Origin: Prorocentrum cordatum
Lineage: Eukaryota; Sar; Dinophyceae; Prorocentrales; Prorocentraceae
DNA length: 64,000 nucleotides
Direction: 5' to 3'
NCBI GenBank assembly: GCA_963575745.1
Contig: CAUYUJ010014616.1
Span: 398,097-462,096 of the forward strand
Below are positions 44,131 through 54,814 of this stretch, in pieces; position 1 is the stretch's first letter, and every line of letters begins with the position of its first letter. A program made the position numbers and the translations under genes. Below the pieces are notes generated by a model, which was not told the origin of the DNA, did no database searches, and saw nothing but the letters and a program-made list of their open reading frames with translations.

Positions 44131-44800
44131 CGGCGCCCAGGGGCCCTCCTCCTCCTCCCTCCTCCTCCTCCTCCTCCTCCATCCTCCCCTCCTCCCCTCC
44201 CGCCGTCCTCCTCCTCCTCCTCTCCTCCCCCTTCCCCCCTCTTCCCCCTCCCCCCTCCTCCTCCCCGAGGGAAAAAGAAAGATCCCCCCCCCCCTTCCTC
44301 CTCCTCCTCCTCCTCCTCCCCTCCTCCTCCTCCCTCCCTCCCCTCCTCCTTCTCCTCTCCTCCTCCCTCCATCCTCCTCCTCTTCCTCCTCCTCCTCCTT
44401 CTTCTTCTGCCCCCCCCCCCCCCCCCCCCCCCGCTCCTCCTCCTCCTCGCCCCTGGGGGGTCGGCTGGCCAGGGCTGCGACAGTCGGCCCCCGGGGGTCG
44501 ACTGGGGCTGCGCGCGGGATCGGCCCCCGCAGGGTCGGCCGGGGCCGCGCGCGGGGGCGCCGGCTCCCATGGGCCCCCCCCTCTAGAACAGAGATTCCCC
44601 CCCCCTTCTCCTTCTTCCTCCTCTTCCCCCTCCTCGCCCCTCGTCCTCCGCCTCCCCTGCGCGATCCGCGCCCCCCCCTCCCCCCCCTCCTCCTACGGGA
44701 TCCCTCCTCCTCTTCCCTGCCCCCTCCCCCCCTTCCCCCCCTTCTTCCGCCTCCTCTTCTCCCCCCCTCCTCCTTCGGTCTGCTGACTTCGAGCGCGCGA
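44130..44800 (+). repeat. (TCC)n microsatellite region with a C run
   Basis: CCT/TCC repeats with a run of about 22 C near 44410-44432 and a unique GC-rich island at 44455-44585. Long open frames on both strands are low-complexity artefacts. Confidence 0.9.
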
Positions 44801-45590
44801 AGACGAGCGTTGCCGAGACCTGGGGGCTGCGGGACGCGATCGGACCAGCGCGCAAGAGCTACCAGCGGCAGCGGCGGCCCCCGGCCCGCGCCGCCGCCGA
44901 AGGACCGCAACGTGCGAGGCTGCGTTGCGAATGATTCGGGAAGGGGGCGGGGCGGGGGCGCAGGGGGCAGGGGGCGGTGGCGATGTGGAGGGGGGGCGGG
45001 GGTGGACGGGGCAACGGGGGGGGGGGGGGGGCGGGGGGGGGGGGGGCGAGGGGGGGCGAAGCGGAGGGGGGGCAGCCGCGCGCGCATGCAGATGCCAACG
45101 AGGATGGGCGATCGAGGGGCGTCGACAAGCCGCTTGCTTTGCGCGGAAGAGTTGCGGGCTCTGCTGATCATCTCACGCCCCCCCCCCCCCTCCGCGCCAG
45201 CGCTTGGCGCGCGCGCGGGATCCCAGAAGATGCGCGAGCCGTGCTGCGGTTTGCCCCCCTCTGACGCATCCGCGAAATCCACGCGAGCTCTATGAGAGAC
45301 AGGTCTCATCGGTCCGCCAGGCCCACGCTCGCCCGAGGTCTGCGCCTGCCGCCCCCCCGCCACGCCCCCCGCAGCACCTCCCGCCCCGCCCCCCCCCCCC
45401 CACTGCCCCCCCCCTTCCGCCCTTGCAGGCGCAGCAGGCAGCCTTGGAAGGGGCCTCCCGCCCCGATCTGCGGCAACAAGAAGCAGTTCCTCGCCCCGAG
45501 CAACCAGCAGGCGCGAACGGGCGATTGCTCGACTGCCCCTGGGAGGAACGTGGATGGCCCCTTCGAGGCGCCCTTGCTCATATCTCCCCT
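44801..45590. other. GC-rich, G-run and C-run sequence without gene
   Basis: Contains G-rich stretches at 44940-45070 and C-rich stretches at 45340-45420. Confidence 0.5.
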
Positions 45591-45910
45591 CGGCAGCAGC
45601 AGCAGCAGCAGCGAGATCAGCGTCGGCAACGGCAACGGCTTCGCGATGATTGGAGCAACGACCACAACAATAACACCAACCGCAACAAACTAAGAACAAC
45701 AACAACACGAACGCAACCAACAATTTGACAGACCACCACTGCCAAACCCAATGCCACCAACAGCAACAACAACCGCACCCACAGCAACAACAAGGGCAAC
45801 ACAAGCAACTACAACAACCGCAGCAATCAGCGGCAATAGCGCCAAATCGCCCAGAACCGCATAAACGCCGGAACCAACAGCATCAACGGCAGCAACAGCG
45901 GCAGCAGCAC
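45590..45910 (+). repeat. (CAG)n and (CAA/AAC)n repeats
   Basis: Imperfect CAG then AAC/CAA trinucleotide repeats, giving Gln/Asn-rich translation. The frame that continues to 46339 shows no domain, and 45911-46770 has no recognisable gene. Confidence 0.85.
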
Positions 45911-46771
45911 CCCGTCGCCTCGCCAGGCCCGAGATTTCTTTCAATGCGCGCACGTGCTCGACGCCTGATCGAGCCCGCTCGCGTGGTCCTGATGGCGCTC
46001 AGGGCCGCCGATGCGCGGCTGATCGTGGAGGGCGCGCAGGCCGCTGCCGAGACGGGGGGGCGCGCGCTGTTGGGCGGGGGAGCAGGGCTCCGAGCCCGCG
46101 TCCCAGGCCCCTATAAGCGGGGGGAGATGTCGGCGGCTGTCGTCTGCGCGCTATGCTACCATGCCCACAATGCTGGGGCGCGAGGCGCGGGGGGCCTCGC
46201 GCTGCATCCTGCCTCGACGCACGCTGCCGAGCATCTGCGAGCAGCTGTTTCTGCTCGGCCACTGACACGTTTTATTGGATCGACATGCCGGTGTGGAATG
46301 CTGTTGTTGACTCGCGGGAGATTGCACGGCCCCCGCTGAGCCTTCCACGTGGGCAGTTTTCGAGGGCGCGCGAAGGGGGGCCCGCTGACTTCGACCCCAT
46401 GGGGGGGCGACGTGATTTCGGCGCTTTCGGGGGCGCGTCTCAAACGCCCCGATGAGCAGGAAGGGGGGGCAGGGAAGGGGGAGGAAGAGGAGGGATGATG
46501 GGGGGGAGGGAGGGGGGGAACAGGAGAAAGAGGGAGGGTGAGGACACCGACGAGGAAGGGGAATGATTCTCACCCGCAGCGCGCCCAAGGTCGCTCGGCG
46601 CGTTCTTGCCCCGCCCAGACGCCCTGGAGATCCCGTGCGCAGATCGGGGGGCCGATCGGCCCTGGCTGCCTGGAGTTGGGCGCTGTTCTTGCCAGTATCG
46701 ATCCGACTTGGGAGCTTCGGCAGATTGGCGTGCCCCCGCAGCGCGCGGCACAGGGGGGGTGGGATCGGGCG

Positions 46772-46808
46772 TTTTTTTTTTTTTTTTTTGGGGGGGGGGG
46801 GGGGGGGG
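46772..46808 (+). repeat. T(18)G(19) homopolymer junction
   Basis: Eighteen T followed directly by nineteen G, the same composite as at 23732. Confidence 0.85.
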
Positions 46809-46809
46809 C

Positions 46810-47037
46810 TTCGCGTGTCGCCCCCCGTCTCAGTTTTGATGAGGCTGCGCTGCTGCCGACTTTTGCTGACCGTGCTGTGTCGCTTGAACATCCTGGCAAA
46901 TGCGTTCCGCTGGGGTGCTTCTCTGGCGCGGTGCCCCAAACGCGGAAGATTCTTTCTTCGCGCGTTGCCTGTCGAATTGCCTCGCAGGCGAACGGTCTTG
47001 GATGGGGCACGCGTGAGAAATGGAATGGGCAACTCGA

Positions 47038-47074
<37 letters not shown>

Positions 47075-48740
47075 CGAGGGGGCGCGGTGCGGGGGGAAGG
47101 GGGGGGGGGGGGGGGAAGGGGGATGCTTTTGACGTGGGTGATTTCCCTGGGGGTGGTTCTGGCTGGCCAGCGCAAGGATATGAGGTGCTCTCTAGCATCA
47201 GAAAATCAGACGCTTACCGATGCGGGTGCAACGGTTTCTGCACATTCGGGAAATTTTTACGTGTTCTTGCATGCTCAATTAACATCACGTCAACTGGCGC
47301 TTGCCCTTGGCATGACCATTTGGGCAACGAGTTTTCCGATGCTCACATGTTGGCAATGAGGGGCGAACCCCTTGCTGGCGGATGGGTCGGAGCGCTCGCG
47401 GAGTTTCGCGCCGATCTTCTCGGGCTGATAACCGCTTTGGGGTTTCTCGATGGGGCAATGTCCGGAATCCATGCTTCAAGTGTTCTTGCACTCAGGCAAA
47501 TGCGTATTGTTTCCCCGCCGCGATTGGGCCGTCGCTATGGGTTGCGCGGGGCGCTGTCGCATATGGCCGCATGTTCGCAAGGTCGCATTCAAAAAGTCAC
47601 TCTCGCCCGCGCAGCTGACTTGACTATGTTGCTTGCAGCGCTGAGATTCGATGATGACATGGGGGGCTGTGCAACCTTTGGCAAAGTGCCGCGCCTTGGC
47701 CTCGACGGCGGGTTTCTCTTGATCGAGTCGGGGCGGCTCGCCGACATGCGCGCCGTATTTCAGCTGGCCAGGCTTGGGGCCCACATTCTCACGCAGCGCG
47801 AACGGCGTTGGCCTCGCTCTCGCGTGCCCACTGTTCCAAGTGAAGGGGTTTTCGGTGAATTTGCTGCGCCTTGACGTGATGCATATCTTGGACCTTGGCG
47901 TGTCGGAGTATGTGGTGGGAGTTATGTTTGTTTCATGTGTAAACACAACTTTTGCGGGTCCCGATGCAGCGCTGCCGCCTCCAGGGGCCGCGACAGCTTG
48001 CTGCGCTTGCGCAGGGCAAGGGGGCGCTCAGTATGCCAACTACGGAAACCGCGCAAAGTTTTGAAACATGGTGGGCTATAGGTGCCCCATCGCCCTCGCC
48101 CGTCGCCCCCCTGCGTGGGAGGTGGGGCGCGGGCGAAAGGGCGCGAATATCTCATGTGCGGGTCTTCTGCAGGCCACCCAACATGAACTCCCCCATGTCA
48201 GGGGGCTGCGCGCCTTCTACATGGCTTTGCCCACAACCAGGGGCAACGTGGCGCAAATCCAAAGGATTGCGTTCAAGCAGTTCTGGCCCACCACAAACCG
48301 CCGCCCTCGCGCGAAGGCGAACGCGGCCGAAACGCTACATTTGACTTTTTTATTTCGCAGCCGCGCAGGGGGCGCGGCGCGCTGCTCGGCCCGAACAGGG
48401 GCCATTTAATTTTGGCGGTCGATGCCCTCTCTGTTGCGCGCGCCGCCGTGCGGTCGGAGCCGCGGCGCATGGCGGCCGCTGCCTGCCAGAAACTATGAAA
48501 ATCGTTGCTTCGCTGATTTCTGGCAAAGCTTTGGCGGCCATGGAGTTTCAAACATCGCGTGCTGTTTCGCGTGGCAGAGTTCGTTGCCATCCATGGCAAC
48601 TGGCGGTTCTACTGGAGGTGCGCCAGCGAGGGCGAACGCCGCCCGGTGGGCGCCGCTGCAAACTCGCCGCGCGCAGGCGCCTCATTATATTTTACTCGCA
48701 TGCAAAAGGTTCCCCCTGAGAACTGTTGAGCGCCCCCCCC
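46810..48740 (+). pseudogene. decayed transposon-like gene
   Basis: Coding-like pieces appear in changing frames. About 47160-47440 reads ACPWHDHLGNEFSDAHMLAM. About 47440-47530 reads WGNVRNPCFKCSCTQAN, a Cys cluster. About 47790-47945 reads CPLFQVKGFSVNLLRLDVMH followed by ILDLGVSEYVVG; this D-x-M-H-x2-DLGV pattern I associate with a transposase-like family abundant in dinoflagellates. About 48520-48640 reads WSFKHRVLFRVAEFVAIHG and NWRFYWRCASE. A run of 36 G at 47039-47074 lies at its start. Superfamily not assigned; clearly not translatable as one frame. Confidence 0.35.
47039..47074 (+). repeat. poly-G run (36)
   Basis: Thirty-six consecutive G, followed by further G-rich sequence to 47119. 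Confidence 0.9.
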
Positions 48741-49112
48741 CCGTTCCCATCGTCAAGTCATCCTCCGTCGCGACCGCCCGCCGCCGAACCGCTGCCGCCG
48801 TGATCAACGCGCGGGGGCGCCGGGGTGGGGCAGGCGCGCAGAGGGCCCCATGTTGCGCGCAGCTCGTTGTTATGTTTCGCTGCGGGGGGGCGCGCGGGAG
48901 AGGCGCGGGGCGCCCCCCCTCTCCCGGGAGGAGGGGCGGGGCGACCGGGGCCGAGGGGGGGGGATGAGGGGGAATGAGGATGCGACCGGCTCTCGTCGAC
49001 GTGAGAAACGACGTCCGCCCAGCGTTCGGCGCCGAGAGCGGCGCGGCCGTTGCCGCCGAGAGCGGCGCGCGCGCGGCTCCGTCTTCTTTTCAACGGGGGG
49101 GGTGACGTTCAC

Positions 49113-49113
<1 letters not shown>

Positions 49114-49143
<30 letters not shown>

Positions 49144-49187
49144 GAAGGAGATGGGGGTTGCAGGGGGGGGGGGGGGGGGGGGGGGGG
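49114..49187 (+). repeat. two poly-G runs (29 and 25)
   Basis: G runs at 49114-49142 and 49163-49187. The flanking 48741-49113 and 49188-49500 are GC-rich without a recognisable gene. Confidence 0.9.
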
Positions 49188-49509
49188 CGTTTCGCCGCCC
49201 TCGCTGCAGCGCTACAGGGACAGGCCGCCCTCGTTCAGCGACGCGGACTGCGCATGCTTCTGGTGCGTTACGTTCTTCGTTGGAACGTCAGAAATGCGGG
49301 CGGAAGGAGGGGGGGGTGAATGAGGGGGGAGAATTGGATGAGAGTGGGGGGCCTTGCGATTTGCAGGGCCGCGCCCTTGCAGGTCGGTGCTTTCGAGACC
49401 TGTGCGGGCGCGCGCCCGCGCGGCGCGCTGAGGGCGCATTTTTTTGCATGTGGCACCGCCGCCGCGCACCGCGATTTTCTTTTCAACGTGGTACATGGCG
49501 CTTTCATGC

Positions 49510-49873
49510 GCGTGGGTGGGGTGGGGGTGGGGGGCGGGGGTGGGGTGGGGTGGGGCAGGGTGGGTGGGTGGGGTGGGTAAGTGGGTGGGTGGCGGTGGTG
49601 GTGGTGGTGGTGGGGGTGGGGCGGCGGCGGTGGTGGGTGGTGTGTGCGTGTGCGTGTGCGTGTGCGTGTGCGTGTGCGTGGTGCGTGTGTGTGTGTGTGT
49701 GGGTGGGTGGGGGTGGGTGGGGGGGGGGGCAGCTCCCCTGCGGACGTGGGGTGGGGCAGGTGGGTGGGTGGTGGGTAAGTGGGTGGTGGCGGTGGTGGTG
49801 GTGGTGGTGGTGGCGGTGGTGGTGGTGGTGGTGGTGGTGTGGCGGTGGCGGCGGTGGTGGTGGTGGTGTGCGT

Positions 49874-49925
<52 letters not shown>

Positions 49926-49970
49926 GTGTGTGTGTGTGGTGGTGGGGGGGGGGGGGGTGGTGCAGCTCCC
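49510..49970 (+). repeat. (GGT)n and (GTGTGC)n/(GT)n tracts, two related blocks
   Basis: GGGTGG/GGT repeats, then GTGCGT and GT repeats, then GCAGCTCCCCTGCGGACGTG. This order occurs twice (about 49510-49747 and 49750-49981), so the region is itself a tandem duplication. Confidence 0.85.
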
Positions 49971-50221
49971 CTGCGGACGTGAGCGCGGCAGTCCAGGGCG
50001 CCGCCGCGCCGCCAGCGGCGTTCCCAGACACGCCCGAACGTTCTTCTTTTCAACGTGAGAAGTGTTTCGCAGGAAGGATCGAAGGGATTGAAGGGGGGGA
50101 TTGAAAAGATTGGAGGGGAGGGGGAGGGAAAGGAATGATGAGGATCAAGACATCCTGAGTAGGGTGTCGCCCAGATTGACAAACGTCCACGTTGCCTGCC
50201 CCTGTCGTTGTGCTCATCTGT

Positions 50222-50277
50222 TTCACCCATCCGTTTCGCCCGTCCGTTTCGCCCGTCCGTTTCACCCATCTGTTTCA
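50222..50277 (+). repeat. 13-bp tandem repeat
   Basis: About four units of the type TTTCGCCCGTCCG, with CACCCAT variants at the ends. Confidence 0.85.
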
Positions 50278-50370
50278 TTGTGTTGGGCGCGCGCCGAGTG
50301 CTGCCCCGCGCGCAGCGCGTTTCCGCGTTCTTCGTTTGAACTTGAGAAATGACGTTTTACACGTTCATGC

Positions 50371-51387
50371 ATGGCCGAGGCCTCGCGAACTCTGCGCGTT
50401 GAACAACAACATAAAGCAGGCCCAAAGAAGACCCCCAGGGCCCAACCGCTGGATCCACGAGGCCCAACAGGGCTCAACATACCCGTCAGGCTCAGCCCAG
50501 GAAAGAAAATAAATAACAAAACAAAGCAAACATACAAATCAGGAGCCCTTCGGCAGGCCAGGTTAGGCGGAGGTGGGGGCAATGACAACCGACGGAATGC
50601 CGGCGGCAAAGCCGCTCCGGCAGAAGTAGCAGCTAAACTCGGGAAACCCACCGATGTCATGAAAAGCGGGTTGACCAAGGGCGAGACGACGTGTAAGTAC
50701 GCGCGCAAGGGCGAAACCTGCCCGCATGCGGGAAAAGGTTGCCCTTTTAATCATAAGAAGCCCAAGAATGCCGCACCGGCTCAGCCGGTTGCGGGGAAGA
50801 AGTCTAATGCCGCTCCAGCCCAGGATAAGAACCCCCGAGGGAGATCCAAGGACCGAGGCCGAAAAGGGCAGAGTCGATCACAGACCCTGATGGGCGGGCG
50901 TGGAAAGGGGGCGCAACAGAGAAACAGGAGTCAATCTAATCGATCGCGTGGGAAAGAGAGCACGATTCCATGCTACGCGTGGCCCCGGGACCCCAAGAAT
51001 TGTCGAGGAGCAGCAGACGGTTGCAACAAAGCCCACAGGGGGTTGACCGATGCTGAGAAGCTTAAACGCGACAAGTGGGAGCAGTCGAAACTTGACGCGG
51101 GACATTCTTTGGGATGCGAGCGCGCAGCCAAACAAGCCAATGCCGCCGCTGCCAATGTCTCATCGACTGGAAGTAATAGTGGCTCGAGGGCCTCCAGTTG
51201 TAACTCCGACAAACGTAAAAAGGATGGAGACAAAATCAAAGGCAAAGGCAAAGGCAACGATATGATCTGTCGCTCCTTCAAGGAAACAGGCAAATGCTCG
51301 CGTGGCAAGGAGTGTTGGTTTGCTCAGACCACGGATGGTCATCCGCGACAATGGCTCCGCACTGGCGGCGCAGCCGCCAGTGCATGA
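50371..51387 (+). CDS. copia Gag-like protein with three CCCH-type fingers
   Basis: A frame of about 338 residues, Lys/Arg/Gly-rich, with three evenly spaced finger motifs: CKYARKGETCPHAGKGCPFNH (C-x8-C-x6-C-x3-H), CYAWPRDPKNC...CNKAH (C-x9-C-x6-C-x3-H) and CRSFKETGKCSRGKECWFAQ, where the last His is replaced by Gln. Such fingers bind RNA, so the protein probably serves as the nucleocapsid part of the element that follows. The first codon used is uncertain; an ATG at 50371 fits. Two mini-hairpins (50598, 50771) lie inside the frame and a third (51359-51383) ends at its last codon. The TGA is at 51385-51387. Confidence 0.6.
   Translation: MAEASRTLRVEQQHKAGPKKTPRAQPLDPRGPTGLNIPVRLSPGKKINNKTKQTYKSGALRQARLGGGGGNDNRRNAGGKAAPAEVAAKLGKPTDVMKSGLTKGETTCKYARKGETCPHAGKGCPFNHKKPKNAAPAQPVAGKKSNAAPAQDKNPRGRSKDRGRKGQSRSQTLMGGRGKGAQQRNRSQSNRSRGKESTIPCYAWPRDPKNCRGAADGCNKAHRGLTDAEKLKRDKWEQSKLDAGHSLGCERAAKQANAAAANVSSTGSNSGSRASSCNSDKRKKDGDKIKGKGKGNDMICRSFKETGKCSRGKECWFAQTTDGHPRQWLRTGGAAASA
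50598..50622 (+). repeat. mini-hairpin
   Basis: Arms TGCCGG/CCGGCA, inner stem CGGC/GCCG, loop AAA, extra CT on the 3' side. Inside the Gag-like frame. Confidence 0.75.
50771..50794 (+). repeat. mini-hairpin
   Basis: Arms CCGCA/TGCGG, inner stem CCGGC/GCCGG, loop TCA, one extra T on the 3' side. Inside the Gag-like frame. Confidence 0.85.
51359..51383 (+). repeat. mini-hairpin without bulge
   Basis: Perfect 11-bp stem, GCACTGGCGGC and its complement, loop GCA. Lies at the last codons of the Gag-like frame. Confidence 0.85.
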
Positions 51388-51390
51388 GAA

Positions 51391-52085
51391 ATGATGCATG
51401 TAATTTTGTTATGTGAACTCTTTCTTGTCTTCCTTGCTCGGCGGATGTGGCGAAGCCCGCGTCGGTCAAGCGGAAAGCGGGGGGGTCAGAAGAGACCCGC
51501 TGTCCAAGTCAGCTTGGGTGCCATAGCGCGCCCCGCCCCAGTGTTTCGGGGCCTCCCAGGGCAGAAACAGACCAGCCCTAAATTTTTGGAGGTCTTTACT
51601 GATACCGGCGGAGGAGACTGCAGGAATCCCTCTGGCGATGAGTTTCACTGTGAATGCAGGGAACAGGTCGAAAGTCTCGTCAATGTCCCTGCGAGTTTCC
51701 TGTATCCTCTTTCTCGGGACGCTATCAAGAAGTGCTGGTGCGTCCCCCCTAGTAAGAGTTGCATTCGAAATCGGAAGAACGATAGATGCAATCTCTGTGT
51801 CCGTTTTCACTCTTCCACTGAGGAGCCCGCCATCGCGCGGAAGAAGGCGCGTCGCGACGACTTGAAAGAGTTGCCTTCGAGCGGCAAAGATAGGTGGACA
51901 TTTCCAGGAGAAATGCGCAGACAGATGTCTACTCAGTCGAGGGCGTCGGCTGCGGAAGCTCTGATCAGAGCGTCGGACCTGCAGGATGAAGTCCGGCATC
52001 TCCGGTTGAGAACCGAGGGGGGGGGGGGGGGGGGGGGCGGGGGCCCCCGCGCGGCGCAGCCGCTGCTGGATGCACAGACAAAGAC
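51391..52085 (+). pseudogene. copia Gag-Pol linker region
   Basis: One frame of about 230 residues with Cys-rich middle (GDEFHCECREQVESL, KCWCVPPSKSCIRNRKNDRC) and a helical region (AAEALIRASDLQDEVRHLRL). It ends after a run of 20 G at 52018-52037. Beyond that run the protease continues in another frame, so the homopolymer probably carries the frameshift. No known domain. Confidence 0.45.
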
Positions 52086-52457
52086 GCTGCGTATCTTGGC
52101 GCGCTGAGCTTTATCATAGATGCTGGGTGCGGGTACAACCTCATAGCGGAGAGATATATTAGAAGTGCAGGTGCAATGGGGTTGATCCGAAAGCTTCCGC
52201 AATCGATCACTCTGAATGCTGCTGGGGGGGGGGAACCAGAGGCCCTCGGTTCAGTTCGCATCGCATGTCCCAAATTTAAGGGTGGTAGTTTTAATGCTTC
52301 AGTCATGCCGGAGACCCCGTGCGTGATTTCGGTAGGAGAGCGGTGCATGGATCGCGGCTTTAGCTTCTTCTGGCCAGCAGGCCAAAGACCCTATACATGT
52401 TGTTGCCCAATGGCCAAAGAGTGGACCTGGCCGTTGAGGGCAAGATACCATACTTGA
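52086..52457 (+). pseudogene. copia aspartic protease domain
   Basis: The frame reads SFIIDAGCGYNLIAERYI, where copia proteases have a D-T/S-G active site; here it is DAG, with the Asp at 52119. It continues to VMPETPCVISVGERCMDRGF and SFFWPAGQRP, the usual LSVGR..x..G..F.W pattern of copia proteases. After about 52390 the sensible sequence moves one frame (LYMLLPNGQRVDLAVEGKIP). Loss of Thr/Ser beside the catalytic Asp plus the frameshift indicates an inactive copy. Two TAG stops follow in the linker frames to 52790. Confidence 0.65.
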
Positions 52458-52790
52458 CCCTATCAGGCAAAGATGCGCTGGGTTAGTGGATGTGAGCGGT
52501 GGTGTTGCGTGACGCCGGGCGCCAAGGCATTCCTGGACAATGTGGAATCGGCGGGGGGCCCTCCGCCCCATGCTGTCCAGACTCGCGTGACCATAGACCT
52601 GCATACACATGAGTTGATTGGTGCCCACAGCGACGCTGATGGGCGGCCGACTGAGATCGCGCCCGCTTTTCCGTCACCGATAGACTCTGCGGATACCATC
52701 ACTTACTTCTACTAGTCGCCTCAAAAGGCTAGTGAAAGCGGTTAGTTTTGGACGCCGACCGGCATCGCTGCCTCCAAAAGTCTTTCAACT

Positions 52791-54257
52791 TTGCCCGACC
52801 ACGGTCAAGCCGTCGGTCAGTGCGACGAGCAGCCCGGCAAAGCCGAGGCCTGCGCTGCCGCATGCAGGAGCCCTTATGGATACGGAGTCTCGGGATACCT
52901 TCCTTATGAGATAAATCAAGGACTGGACTCCAGTGCGTGCGACGCGGCCCCAGGACCCGAGGAGGGTGAAGTTGGAGACGCTGACGGTGTCGACTTAGTC
53001 GACGTCGACGCACCGCCAGATATAGACCCAGACGATGCGGAGGTTGAGGTGTCGGAGACCCTTGCCGAGCGGCTCAAAAAGGCAGCGGCCTCCCTGCCGC
53101 GCCTTCTAACTCATGCTCCCAAGAACCCATATTGTTCAGTATGCAATTGGGCCAAAGCTATCAGAAAGCAACAGCGCAAGGCGCAAAACAAAGGGCTAAA
53201 GGTTCCCCGCCCATACGCTAACCCCACTTCGTTCGGACACCTGACGACGATGGATCATTGGTTTGCGATGGATGAACTCTCGCGGGGGCTCCACGATGAG
53301 ACCGCGTGCGTGATTTTTCGCGACCGAGCTACGGATTTCCTTGCCGCTCAGGGTGTGCACGACAAGTCTGCGGCTCACGTTTGTAACTTTTTGGTAAACC
53401 TGAAAGCCCCGGAGGAGAAGTTATAATGTTGTTATGCAGATGGTGCAAGAGAGCTTGCGAGGGCATGCTACGAGCTCAATATTGCCCATGATCCTACCAT
53501 CCCAGGAAATAAGGAACATAACGCTGTTGCTGAGCGTGCAAATGGTGTGGTACAGATGGGGGCCAGAGCCTTGCTTATGCAGGCTGGTCTCCCACCGCCA
53601 TATTGGACCTATGCAATCCGATACTTTTGTCTATGCTATAACACCAGGACCCCGCCAGAGGGAAAGTCAAGTTGGAAGCGACGCTTTGGATGTACATTTG
53701 ATGCCCTACTCCTTCCCTTTGGGTCCCTCGTACGGTATGTGCCTCCACCTGAGTCCGGGTTTCGGACCTCCAAGACTGGCGCAAGGATGATTCCGGGGAT
53801 ATACTTGGGGTATGTGCACAAAGCGGGGGGATTGGTTGGACCAGACAGTTATGTTGTGCCGTTGAGACAATTGGACGGTCTAAACATGGAATCGGGGCGT
53901 ACCCCAGAGGGTAAACGACCCGCCATTGAGAAGTCCGATCAGGTGTACAGCAACATCTTAGATGGTACTGCTGATGACCAATCGCCCCAATTTCTTTTGC
54001 GAGAAGCGTGCGAAAAAGCGGTGACCGAAGTGCGTTCCGTCACGATTCCTTCAGCAGGTGAAGCTGCGGCCGTCCCAGACGGACCACAACCGGCAACAGG
54101 GATACGACCGGACAACTTATTTAATGCCGACGATCCTGTTGTTGTTATGCCACCGCCTTCTCAAGGAGGCGAGGGCGCTCCCCACTTCGACTCAGAGGCC
54201 GATTTAGAAGATGACGGCCCTGGAGGATTGCATGTGTGGATGACGAGCCTATGGTAG
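52791..54257 (+). pseudogene. copia GAG-pre-integrase and integrase, one in-frame TAA
   Basis: One frame from 52791 to TAG 54255-54257 with a single TAA at 53424-53426. It starts with an acidic linker, then the zinc-binding segment LLTHAPKNPYCSVCNWAKA (GAG-pre-integrase/HHCC type), and the DDE integrase core: first Asp in LTTMDHWFAMDE (53253), second in YADGARELARACYELNI (53439, just after the TAA), Glu in NAVAERANG (53532), with 30 residues between the second Asp and the Glu. The C-terminal part (MIPGIYLGYVHKAGGLVGPD) fits copia integrases. All three catalytic residues survive. Integrase would insert element cDNA into the genome. Confidence 0.8.
52797..52849 (+). repeat. two adjacent mini-hairpins
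   Basis: 52797-52818: arms GACC/GGTC, inner ACGGT/GCCGT with one G-T pair, loop CAA, extra C. 52832-52849: arms GCC/GGC, inner CGGC/GCCG, loop AAA, extra A. Confidence 0.75.
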
Positions 54258-54637
54258 TTGACGGCAGGGATCCTCAGCGCGATTCCCACCCAGCAGATAA
54301 GAACCAACAGCTGGGATTCGCTCAACTTGAATACCGTTTGGACAGACAGTTCAACTTCTCAGCGGCCAAGCCGCTTGAGAAGGTTCCCGGGAAAGGACAA
54401 CTTCTTGCTCGAACAACTCAAAACTTGGACAAAATGGAACACTTCGAAGACAGACGAATTGTGGCTGGACTAACAAAAGAGGAGTTGACGCAGAAGCTTC
54501 CATTGATAGGTCGCCGAAAGACATGCAGCATCCGAGTTGTTCTTTATCCGCAAGGGCGTCGCCCCCTGCCGCCGGCCCCCTCTCTCGGAGAATGGGCCAT
54601 GGAAGAGCTGAGTCATGAGGCCTTGGCGCTGTCGTGA
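54236..54637 (+). pseudogene. copia inter-domain segment
   Basis: About 130 residues in the next frame, overlapping the integrase end by 22 bp: LGFAQLEYRLDRQFNFSAAK, GKGQLLARTTQNLDKMEHFE. No domain recognised. The mini-hairpin at 54355-54382 lies inside it. Confidence 0.4.
54355..54382 (+). repeat. mini-hairpin
   Basis: Arms CTTCTCA/TGAGAAG (7 bp), inner stem GCGGC/GCCGC, loop CAA, one extra T. Confidence 0.85.
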
Positions 54638-54814
54638 AGCAGCATCGAAACTGCATGCGAAGCCGATTCGCAGTCAGCAAAACCAACTGATCACAAGAGG
54701 GGTTACCACACCTGGCGATTGGTGAGACGTGTATGGTTTACGGGCTTGGTTACCACACCTTGCGATTACAGGGCCGAGGGAGTTCTCGCAGTTTGGGTTA
54801 CCACGCCTTGCGAT

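Noticed and set aside
44050-45804. Open frame of 584 codons on the - strand and one of 424 codons on the + strand
   Set aside because: Made of Arg/Gly/Pro/Ser translation of (TCC)n and homopolymer tracts; no domain.
49151-50278. Long frames at 49.2-50.3 kb on both strands
   Set aside because: Translation of GGT and GT microsatellites; no unique protein content.
51958-51971. Palindrome GCTCTGATCAGAGC
   Set aside because: No loop or bulge of the family design; a simple palindrome.
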